NCBI GenBank assembly: GCA_963755395.1
Contig: CAVWJJ010000001.1
Span: 372,001-436,000 of the forward strand
Length of the DNA: 64,000 nt
Direction of reading: 5' to 3'
Source: DAHVFK01 sp963755395
Lineage (GTDB): Bacteria; Pseudomonadota; Gammaproteobacteria; Burkholderiales; SG8-39
The notes under the pieces: model-generated
Told to the model about the DNA's origin: nothing
Seen by the model: the letters and a program-made list of their open reading frames with translations, nothing else
The model's database searches: none
Made by a program: the position numbers and the translations under genes
Shown: one piece after another, positions 55,902 to 62,157 of the stretch
How the letters are laid out: each line of letters starts with the position of its first letter
Numbering within the stretch: position 1 is the stretch's first letter

Positions 55902-56563
55902 ACCTGGCGCTGTTCGATCTTGACAACACGCTCCTCGCCTGTGACAGTGACTACGAGTGGGGTCAGTTCCTGGTCGACCGTGGAGTGCTGGATCGCGAAG
56001 CCTACGAAGCCCAGAACAAGGCCTACTACGACCAGTACGTGGCGGGCACGCTCGACATCCACGAATACCTGGGATTCGCGCTACGGCCGCTGGCGCAGCA
56101 TACCGGCGAGGAACTTGCGCGCTGGCACACCGATTTCATGCGCTCGCGCATCGTGCCCACCATTGGCGCATCGGCTCGCGAGCTGGTGCAGGGGCACCTC
56201 GCGGCCGGCGACCTATGCGCGATCGTCACTGCAACCAACAGCTTCGTTACCCGACCGATCGCGAACGAGTTCGGGGTGCGGCACCTCATCGCGACGGAGC
56301 CCGAGACGCGTGACGGGCACTTCACCGGCCGCGTCGCCGGCATACCCTGTTTTCGCGAAGGCAAGATTCAGCGCGTCGAAGAATGGCTTGGCGCCCAAGG
56401 CCGCGCGCTGGCCGACTTCGCGGCCAGCACGTTCTATAGCGACTCGCACAACGACCTGCCGCTGCTCGCACGAGTAACCCGGCCGGTCGCGGTCGACCCC
56501 GATCTGCAGTTGGCAGCCGAGGCACGCCGCCGCGGCTGGGCCGTAATCTCCTTACGCGGGTAG
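55898..56563 (+). CDS. HAD-IB family phosphatase (SerB-like)
   Basis: The 221 residues begin MNLALFDLDNTLLACDSD with the D-x-D-x-T nucleophile motif. The second serine/threonine is in IVTATNSFVTRP, the lysine in FREGKIQRVEEWL, and the metal aspartates in YSDSHNDLPLL. It looks like the phosphoserine phosphatase-like HAD-IB group; histidinol-phosphate phosphatase activity is also known in this group. It overlaps hda by 4 bases and precedes pcnB. Confidence 0.9.
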   Translation: MNLALFDLDNTLLACDSDYEWGQFLVDRGVLDREAYEAQNKAYYDQYVAGTLDIHEYLGFALRPLAQHTGEELARWHTDFMRSRIVPTIGASARELVQGHLAAGDLCAIVTATNSFVTRPIANEFGVRHLIATEPETRDGHFTGRVAGIPCFREGKIQRVEEWLGAQGRALADFAASTFYSDSHNDLPLLARVTRPVAVDPDLQLAAEARRRGWAVISLRG

Positions 56564-56577
56564 AATCCCGGCCTTTC

Positions 56578-57900
56578 ATGATCAAGAGATTCATCCGCCG
56601 CGTTCTGGGTCTGGCTTCTGCGGCGCCGCTCAGGGTGCCGGGGGCTAAGCACCATCTTGCGCGCGCTGCCATCAGTCAGGGCGCCCTGAAGACCTGCGAC
56701 GGCCTGCGCGAGGCGGGCTTCGCGGCCTACGTAGTCGGCGGGGCGGTCAGAGACCTGTTGCTCGGCATAGAACCAAAGGACTTCGACGTCGCGACCGACG
56801 CCCGGCCCGAGCAGATCAAACCGCTGTTCCGCCGTGCGCTCCTGATTGGGCGCAGGTTCCGGCTGGTGCACGTCATGGTCGGCCAGGAAACGGTGGAGGT
56901 TTCGACCTTCCGTGCCGCCGACCCCGAGACGGCGGAAAAGAACGAGCACGGGCGTGTGCTGCGCGACAATGTCTTCGGCTCGCTGGAAGAGGATGCGCGA
57001 CGGCGCGATTTTACGGTGAATGCCCTGTACTTCGATCCGGCGACCGAAGAGATCGTCGACTACCACGGCGGGCTCGCCGACCTGCGCAAGCGCGTATTGC
57101 GGATGATCGGTGATCCGGAAACGCGCTTTCGCGAAGACCCGATTAGGATGCTGCGCGCGGTGCGCCTCGGCGCCAAACTGGGCCTGATGCTCGACCCGGC
57201 GACGCGCGCGCCGATCAGGGAGCTCGCGCCGCTGCTCGAAATGGTGCCGCCGGCGCGGCTGTTCGACGAAATGCTCAAGCTGCTGCTCTCGGGCCACGCC
57301 AGCGCCTGCCTGCGGCAGTTGCGGGAGGACGGGTTGCACCACGGGCTGCTGCCGCTTCTAGACGTGATCCTCGAGCAGCCGCTCGGAGAGCGATTCGTCA
57401 CTCTCGCGTTGGCGCAAACCGACGAGCGGGTGCGCACGGACCGGCCGGTATCCCCGGCGTTCCTGTTCGCCGCCCTGCTCTGGCACGAGGTGCTGGCCGC
57501 TTGGAAAGCGCGGCAGGGCCGCGGCGAGCGCCCGCTGCCGGCGCTCGAGTCGGCGATGGATGAGGTGCTAAATGCACAGTGCGAGAAGCTCGCGATCACG
57601 CGCAAGCTTACCGCCACGATGCGCGAAGTTTGGAGCATGCAGCCGCGTTTCGAGCAGCGCTCGGGACAGCGTCCTTACCGCCTGATCGAATCTCCGCGCT
57701 TCAGGATGGGATACGACTTCCTCGCGCTGCGCGCTGCGAGCGGAGAGGTAAGCGCGGACATGGAAGCATGGTGGCGGGCGTTCCAGCAGGCCGATGCCGA
57801 AACCCGCGAGGCGATGCTGATGCCCGAGACCGCACCCAAGAAGCGCCGGCGCCGGCGGCGCAAGAAGTCGCCCGCCGCCGACAGGGCGCAAACGCCGTGA
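56578..57900 (+). CDS. pcnB: Poly(A) polymerase I
   Basis: PcnB adds 3' poly(A) tails that mark RNA for decay. The 440 residues hold the nucleotidyltransferase core FAAYVVGGAVRDLLLGIEPK, then DFDVATDARPEQIK with the catalytic aspartates, RRFRLVHVMVGQETVEVSTF, the EEDARRRDFTVNALYFDP motif, and a long basic tail (KKRRRRRRKK) typical of PcnB rather than CCA-adding enzyme. Its stop overlaps folK (GTGA). Confidence 0.93.
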   Translation: MIKRFIRRVLGLASAAPLRVPGAKHHLARAAISQGALKTCDGLREAGFAAYVVGGAVRDLLLGIEPKDFDVATDARPEQIKPLFRRALLIGRRFRLVHVMVGQETVEVSTFRAADPETAEKNEHGRVLRDNVFGSLEEDARRRDFTVNALYFDPATEEIVDYHGGLADLRKRVLRMIGDPETRFREDPIRMLRAVRLGAKLGLMLDPATRAPIRELAPLLEMVPPARLFDEMLKLLLSGHASACLRQLREDGLHHGLLPLLDVILEQPLGERFVTLALAQTDERVRTDRPVSPAFLFAALLWHEVLAAWKARQGRGERPLPALESAMDEVLNAQCEKLAITRKLTATMREVWSMQPRFEQRSGQRPYRLIESPRFRMGYDFLALRAASGEVSADMEAWWRAFQQADAETREAMLMPETAPKKRRRRRRKKSPAADRAQTP

Positions 57901-58382
57901 CGCAGGCGACTGCTTACGTCGGCCTGGGCTCCAACCTCGACCGCCCGCGTGAGCAGGTACTTGCGGCGCTCGACGAGCTCGAGCGCCTGCCTCGGACGCG
58001 CCTGGTCAGCCGCTCGCGGCTGTACCGCAGCGCGCCGCTTGGTCACGAGGCTCAGCCCGATTTCGTCAACGCGGTCGCCCGAATCGATACCTGGCTCACG
58101 CCACCCCGGCTGCTCGAGGAATTGCAGGCGATCGAGAAACGGCACGGGCGCGAGCGCCTGTTCCCGGATGCACCGCGCACGCTGGATCTCGACCTCTTGC
58201 TGTACGGTGACGCGGTCATCGCGACGGCCTCGCTCACTGTTCCGCATCCGCGCATGCACCGGCGCGCTTTCGTGCTGCGGCCGCTGGCCGAGATCTGCCC
58301 AGCCGCCAACGTTCCCGGACGCGGCACCGCGGCGCAGCTTCTGCGCGCCTGCGCGGCCCAGGACGTGGAGCTTATGGCGTGA
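57897..58382 (+). CDS. folK: 2-amino-4-hydroxy-6-hydroxymethyldihydropteridine pyrophosphokinase
   Basis: FolK transfers pyrophosphate from ATP to the pterin in folate synthesis. The 161 residues read from GTG: AYVGLGSNLDRPREQVLAAL, SRLYRSAPLGHEAQPDFVNA, GRERLFPDAPRTLDLDLLLY with the D-x-D metal site, and PHPRMHRRAFVLRPLAEI. The stop and the next GTG overlap (GTGA at 58379-58382). Confidence 0.95.
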   Translation: MTQATAYVGLGSNLDRPREQVLAALDELERLPRTRLVSRSRLYRSAPLGHEAQPDFVNAVARIDTWLTPPRLLEELQAIEKRHGRERLFPDAPRTLDLDLLLYGDAVIATASLTVPHPRMHRRAFVLRPLAEICPAANVPGRGTAAQLLRACAAQDVELMA

Positions 58383-59014
58383 CCAATCGCTTTCGTTACC
58401 TGGTCGTGGAGGGGCCAATCGGCGCAGGCAAAACCAGCCTGGCGCGGCGCCTGGGCGAGCGACTCGGCACCGACCTGCTGCTCGAGCAGCCCGCGGAGAA
58501 CCCGTTTCTCGCCCGCTTCTACCTGGACATGCCGCGCTACGCCCTTCCGACGCAGCTGTTCTTTCTGTTCCAGCGCGCCAGGCAGATCGAACCGCTCGCA
58601 CAGGCCGACATGTTCCGCAACCCGACCGTGTCGGACTTCCTGCTCGACAAGGACCCGCTGTTCGCTCGCATTACGCTCACCGGCGACGAGTTTGCCCTTT
58701 ACCAGCGCATCTACGAGGTGCTTCGCCCGCACGCTCCGGCACCCGATCTGGTCGTCTACCTGCAGGCGCAGTCCGACGTCCTCGTCGAGCGTGTCAGGCG
58801 GCGTGCCGCGCCGTTCGAGCGGGGCATCAGCGACGAGTACCTCGCCCTGCTGGCCGAAAACTACACGCGCTTCTTCTATCACTACGACGCCTCGCCAGTG
58901 CTGATCGTGAACTCCGAGAATCTCAATTTCGTGGAGCGAGACGCGGACTTCGATCTTCTGGTCGAGCGGATTCGCGGCATGAAGAGCCGCCGCGAGTTCT
59001 TCAACCTCGGCTGA
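58379..59014 (+). CDS. Deoxynucleoside kinase family protein
   Basis: The 211 residues belong to the dNK/deoxyguanosine kinase family. The P-loop is YLVVEGPIGAGKTSLARRLG. The EQP substrate motif is in LLLEQPAENPFLARFYLD, with the RQI/DR-type region SDFLLDKDPLFARITL, and the LID arginines in VERVRRRAAPFERGISDEYL. It sits between folK and panC, where betaproteobacteria often keep this gene. It probably phosphorylates deoxynucleosides, though its cellular role in this position is unclear. The start is GTG. Confidence 0.9.
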   Translation: MTNRFRYLVVEGPIGAGKTSLARRLGERLGTDLLLEQPAENPFLARFYLDMPRYALPTQLFFLFQRARQIEPLAQADMFRNPTVSDFLLDKDPLFARITLTGDEFALYQRIYEVLRPHAPAPDLVVYLQAQSDVLVERVRRRAAPFERGISDEYLALLAENYTRFFYHYDASPVLIVNSENLNFVERDADFDLLVERIRGMKSRREFFNLG

Positions 59015-59015
59015 A

Positions 59016-59837
59016 ATGCGCGTCGTCAGCGACATCGCCGCGCTGCGGACCTATACAGCGGGAGCCCCGCTCGCGTTCGTGCCGACCATGGGCAACCTGC
59101 ATGAGGGCCACCTGTCGCTGGTACGCCTCGCCCGGCGGCACGCGCCGCGAGTGGCGGCGAGCATCTTCGTTAACAGGCTCCAATTCGCACCGGGCGAGGA
59201 CTTCGAGCGCTACCCCCGCACCTTCGCCTCCGACTGCGAGAAGCTCGCGGCCGAAGGCGTCGAGCTAGTTTTCGCGCCGGACGAAGGGACGCTTTATCCC
59301 GAACCTCAGGTCTTCGTCGTGGAGCCACCGCCGCTCGCCAATGAACTCGAGGGAAAGTTCCGCCCGCGGTTCTTCCACGGGGTGACCACCGTCGTGCTCA
59401 AGCTATTCAACTGCGTCCAGCCGGCCTGCGCGGTATTCGGCAAGAAGGACTATCAACAGCTGATGATTGTGCGCGGCATGGTGCGCCAATTCGACCTGCC
59501 GATCGTGATCATCGCCGGGGAGACCCTGCGCGAGCCGGACGGTCTGGCGATGAGCTCCCGCAACGGCTACCTATCGGCCTCGGAGCGCGCCGAGGCGTCG
59601 CGGTTGCAGCGGATCCTGCAACACGTCAAGAACCGGCTCGGCGAAGGCGAGAGGGACTTCGATGCCCTCGGTACCGAAGCGATGCGCACGCTCGCCGCGG
59701 CCGGATGGAGACCCGACTACGTCGAGGTGCGCAGGCAAACCGATCTGGCCGCGCCCGATCGCGGCGACACTCGGTTCGTGGTGCTCGGCGCCGCGCGCCT
59801 CGGCAACACCCGCCTGATCGACAACGTCGAAGCCTGA
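59016..59837 (+). CDS. panC: Pantothenate synthetase
   Basis: PanC joins pantoate and beta-alanine with ATP. The 273 residues show FVPTMGNLHEGHLSLVRLA with the HxGH motif, VNRLQFAPGEDFERYPRTFA, the pantoate-site FRPRFFHGVTTVVLKLF, CAVFGKKDYQQLMIVRGMVR and AMSSRNGYLSASER with the KMSKS-like loop. One residue is unusual: VNRLQF where most have VNPxQF. Its stop abuts the stop of a small convergent gene. Confidence 0.94.
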   Translation: MRVVSDIAALRTYTAGAPLAFVPTMGNLHEGHLSLVRLARRHAPRVAASIFVNRLQFAPGEDFERYPRTFASDCEKLAAEGVELVFAPDEGTLYPEPQVFVVEPPPLANELEGKFRPRFFHGVTTVVLKLFNCVQPACAVFGKKDYQQLMIVRGMVRQFDLPIVIIAGETLREPDGLAMSSRNGYLSASERAEASRLQRILQHVKNRLGEGERDFDALGTEAMRTLAAAGWRPDYVEVRRQTDLAAPDRGDTRFVVLGAARLGNTRLIDNVEA

Positions 59838-60074
59838 CTAACCCGGATACGGATCGAAGGTGATCGATTGGACCGGGCAGCCCATCGCCTTGGCGAGCCC
59901 GTCCATGGCGTCGTCGGTCAGCTGCAAAGGCCGAAACTCGGAGTCCCCGCCCTTGGACGAAATGAACGACTTCGCGGCGTCCTCGGAATTCCAGGTGACA
60001 ACCGGGTCCGGGCTCACCCCCGGTACCCGACGGCATACCGGAAAGCCGTCGACCTTGTAGACAATCGCGTACAT
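59838..60074 (-). CDS. Conserved-looking hypothetical protein, 78 residues
   Basis: A small acidic soluble protein starting MYAIVYKVDGFPVCRRVPGV and ending ITFDPYPG. No membrane segment or known motif is visible. The ATG has GAGGGGG 4 bases upstream, a good ribosome site, which supports it being translated. The neighbours are panC (convergent) and the rpfF leader (divergent, about 200 bases away). Confidence 0.6.
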   Translation of the reverse strand: MYAIVYKVDGFPVCRRVPGVSPDPVVTWNSEDAAKSFISSKGGDSEFRPLQLTDDAMDGLAKAMGCPVQSITFDPYPG

Positions 60075-60280
60075 TCAGCCCCCTCATTGAATCCTGCGCG
60101 CGAAGCGGCCCTGCCCCGAATTTAGCCGATACAGGCCCTTTGTTCCACCACCCGGGACGCCGTCGCCAGGGACCGCGGGTGTGAATTAAGTCACGCCCGC
60201 GCGGCCTTTGCGTCGGACAGGAAGATACGACGCGAGCGGCAACTTCGGCCCTTGGCGCCCGGAACGCAGACTGCGACAGA

Positions 60281-60309
60281 TTGCACAGACGGCGCAACGG
60301 GCGTTTAAT
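60281..60309 (+). promoter_or_regulatory. rpfF: Sigma70-type promoter upstream of rpfF
   Basis: TTGCAC (60281-60286) and TTTAAT (60304-60309) with a 17-base gap fit a -35/-10 pair. The transcript would begin near 60316, about 94 bases before the rpfF start. In the gene-free stretch 60075-60280 I see nothing else I can assign. Confidence 0.55.
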
Positions 60310-60329
60310 TGCCGCGGGAGGCCTGACTG

Positions 60330-60413
60330 ATGGCGTGGGTTTGCCGACGGCGGGTCAAGGCGAATTGCCCCCTTGCAAGGGGGCGTTTTTATCAGGGAAG
60401 GAGAATCACATGA
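60330..60413 (+). CDS. 27-residue leader ORF overlapping the rpfF start
   Basis: An ATG at 60330, with GGGAGG 8 bases upstream, opens a frame starting MAWVCRRRVKANCPLARG and ending GRRIT. Its TGA (60411-60413) overlaps the rpfF ATG (60410-60412). The frame is rich in arginine and runs through the terminator hairpin at 60367-60384, so a translating ribosome would prevent that hairpin from forming. It may be a regulatory leader or may be chance; only position, ribosome site and overlap support it. Confidence 0.45.
   Translation: MAWVCRRRVKANCPLARGRFYQGRRIT
60367..60391 (+). terminator. Intrinsic terminator / attenuator in the rpfF leader
   Basis: GCCCCCTTGCAAGGGGGC is fully self-complementary (9-bp arms, with the central TTGCAA forming the loop or more stem) and is followed by GTTTTTA. 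This is a textbook rho-independent terminator, 19 bases before the rpfF start codon and downstream of a promoter, so it should act as an attenuator or end a small RNA of about 75 bases. Confidence 0.8.
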
Positions 60414-61360
60414 GCAACATGAACGACGCCCAAGGTCTTCGCACGCGTTACGGCAAGGCCAATACTCAATACCAAACGGAATTCGAGCCCGCGACGGGAA
60501 CGGTGTGGGGATACTTCAACCCGAGGGGGACGGCTTGCTTCAGCCTGGGACTGCTCAAAGATATTCGCGCGCACGACAGCCAGCTTGCGGTGAACGACGG
60601 CCGGATCGATTTCAATGGCGAACTGCAGAAAGTCAATTACTACGTCGTAGGGTCCCGCATCCCGCGCGTATTCAATCTTGGCGGCGATCTCGCTCTATTC
60701 GTGCTCCTGATCAAGTCCCGCGACCGTGAAGCACTCGCGCACTATGCCAAGCTCTGCATCGATAATATGTACCCCCGCATCCAGAATTATTACGCCCAAA
60801 GCATGGTCACGATCTCGATGGTGCAGGGCGACGCGCTCGGTGGCGGGTTCGAGTGTGCACTTTCGTCGGACGTCATCGTGGCCGAGGAGAGCGCTCAGTT
60901 GGGGTTGCCCGAGATTCTCTTCAATCTGTTCCCCGGAATGGGAGCCTACAGTCTCCTTTCGCGCCGCATCGGGATGCGTGCGGCTGAAGAGTTGATCCTT
61001 TCGGGGCGGATGTTGCCTGCCAAGCAGCTGCACGAGATGGGTGTCATCGACATCCTCGCGAAAGACGGTGACGCTGAAATGACAGTGCGGGAGTGGATTT
61101 CAAAGAGTTGGAAGCGGCGCAACGGTACCCAGGCAGTGTTGCGGGCGCGTCAGCTGGTACACCCGATCACGCGCGAAGAGCTCGACGCCATTGCCGAAGT
61201 GTGGGTAGACGCCGCGCTTCGTCTCGAAGACAAAGATCTCAAGATGATGGGTCGAATCGTGCGCTCACAGATGCGCCGACTGGAGCACGGCGACGTAACT
61301 GACATCACGGCGGAGCTGAACGCTGATGTCGGACGCGAACAGATCGCGGCAACGGCCTGA
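60410..61360 (+). CDS. rpfF: DSF synthase RpfF (crotonase-fold, diffusible signal factor)
   Basis: RpfF makes cis-2-unsaturated fatty-acid signals (DSF, BDSF) from acyl-ACP by dehydration and thioester cleavage. The 316 residues show the crotonase core GDALGGGFECALSSDVIVAE. The two catalytic glutamates, 20 residues apart, are at E148 (GGGFE) and E168 (GLPEILFNLFPGMGA), the same spacing as E141/E161 of Xanthomonas RpfF. The N-terminal VFNLGGDLALFVLLIKSRDR also fits. The ATG has AAGGAG 6 bases upstream. It is convergent with the diiron oxidase and rpfC, which form the rest of the locus. Confidence 0.88.
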   Translation: MSNMNDAQGLRTRYGKANTQYQTEFEPATGTVWGYFNPRGTACFSLGLLKDIRAHDSQLAVNDGRIDFNGELQKVNYYVVGSRIPRVFNLGGDLALFVLLIKSRDREALAHYAKLCIDNMYPRIQNYYAQSMVTISMVQGDALGGGFECALSSDVIVAEESAQLGLPEILFNLFPGMGAYSLLSRRIGMRAAEELILSGRMLPAKQLHEMGVIDILAKDGDAEMTVREWISKSWKRRNGTQAVLRARQLVHPITREELDAIAEVWVDAALRLEDKDLKMMGRIVRSQMRRLEHGDVTDITAELNADVGREQIAATA

Positions 61361-61393
61361 ACTGCGATGTAGGAAACGCGTTGCCGCGCCCGC

Positions 61394-62065
61394 TCAGGCC
61401 GAGACGGGAAGCAGTGGACCGCCCTCGCGAAACAATTGGCCGAACTGGTGAAAGTTGACGCGTGTCGCGTTTACAATGGCTTCCTGCGCCGCTTGGCTCT
61501 CGATTGTTTTGACGAGGCGGTTCAATTTGGCCATATGGTCTACGTCCATCGTGGCATGCGAGGTCAGAAATTTGAACCCTCCGGCACCGACTTCACGCCC
61601 GATCGCGCGCGCGATTGCATCCGAGACTCTGCCGCCGTATACGGATGAAACGACTTCCAGCATATAGAGCATGCCTAATACCGAGCAGGGGTGCACGCGC
61701 TCGGCCGCATAGTAATTGAACGCAATCATCGCCTGCGCAGGCGGACTGGGCGTGACGTTGCGGGCCACCTGGACATCGCCTCCAAGCGCCTCGATGTCTT
61801 CGAGCACCCAGGACTCATGTCCCTTCTCCTCCTCGATACGCTCGTACAGCTCGTATCGGACGTCCCGGAAACGATCGTCGCAGCGTGCCGCGGAAACCGC
61901 CATCACAGGGCAGAAATGCCAGACAATATGATAGAGGTCGTGCAGAAAGGCGCGATATTCGTCCAGCGTCAGCCCGTGGTGAATCATCGAGTGCACCTTC
62001 GGGATCAGCTCCAGTTCGCGACGGTTCGCATCTGTGAGCTCGATAAGCGTAATGAAGAACGACAT
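61394..62065 (-). CDS. Heme-oxygenase-like diiron oxidase family protein (Iron_redox_enz, TenA/UndA-like)
   Basis: The 223 residues are all-helical. They carry the ligand pattern of heme-oxygenase-like non-heme diiron enzymes: Glu75 and His83 in YERIEEEKGHESW, Glu137 in LYMLEVVSSVYGG, and H-x3-D-x2-H (His170, Asp174, His177) in TSHATMDVDHMAKL. Relatives include UndA, which turns fatty acids into alkenes, and BesC. Lying between rpfF and rpfC it may modify a fatty-acid signal or precursor, but this is inference. The start MSFFITLIEL gives the family length; the frame extends 20 codons upstream. Confidence 0.78.
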   Translation of the reverse strand: MSFFITLIELTDANRRELELIPKVHSMIHHGLTLDEYRAFLHDLYHIVWHFCPVMAVSAARCDDRFRDVRYELYERIEEEKGHESWVLEDIEALGGDVQVARNVTPSPPAQAMIAFNYYAAERVHPCSVLGMLYMLEVVSSVYGGRVSDAIARAIGREVGAGGFKFLTSHATMDVDHMAKLNRLVKTIESQAAQEAIVNATRVNFHQFGQLFREGGPLLPVSA

Positions 62066-62157
62066 TCGTAACAATCCAAAGATAGTAAAGAACCCGACGC
62101 CGGACAGCGCACGGGTGCATTTCACCCAAGTCTTGCAGCGAAGGATTGTACCGCGGA

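Noticed and set aside
60200..60410. A known riboswitch (c-di-GMP-I or similar) in the rpfF leader
   Set aside because: I looked for the conserved c-di-GMP, guanidine and SAH riboswitch cores and did not find them. Only the terminator, promoter and short ORF can be supported.
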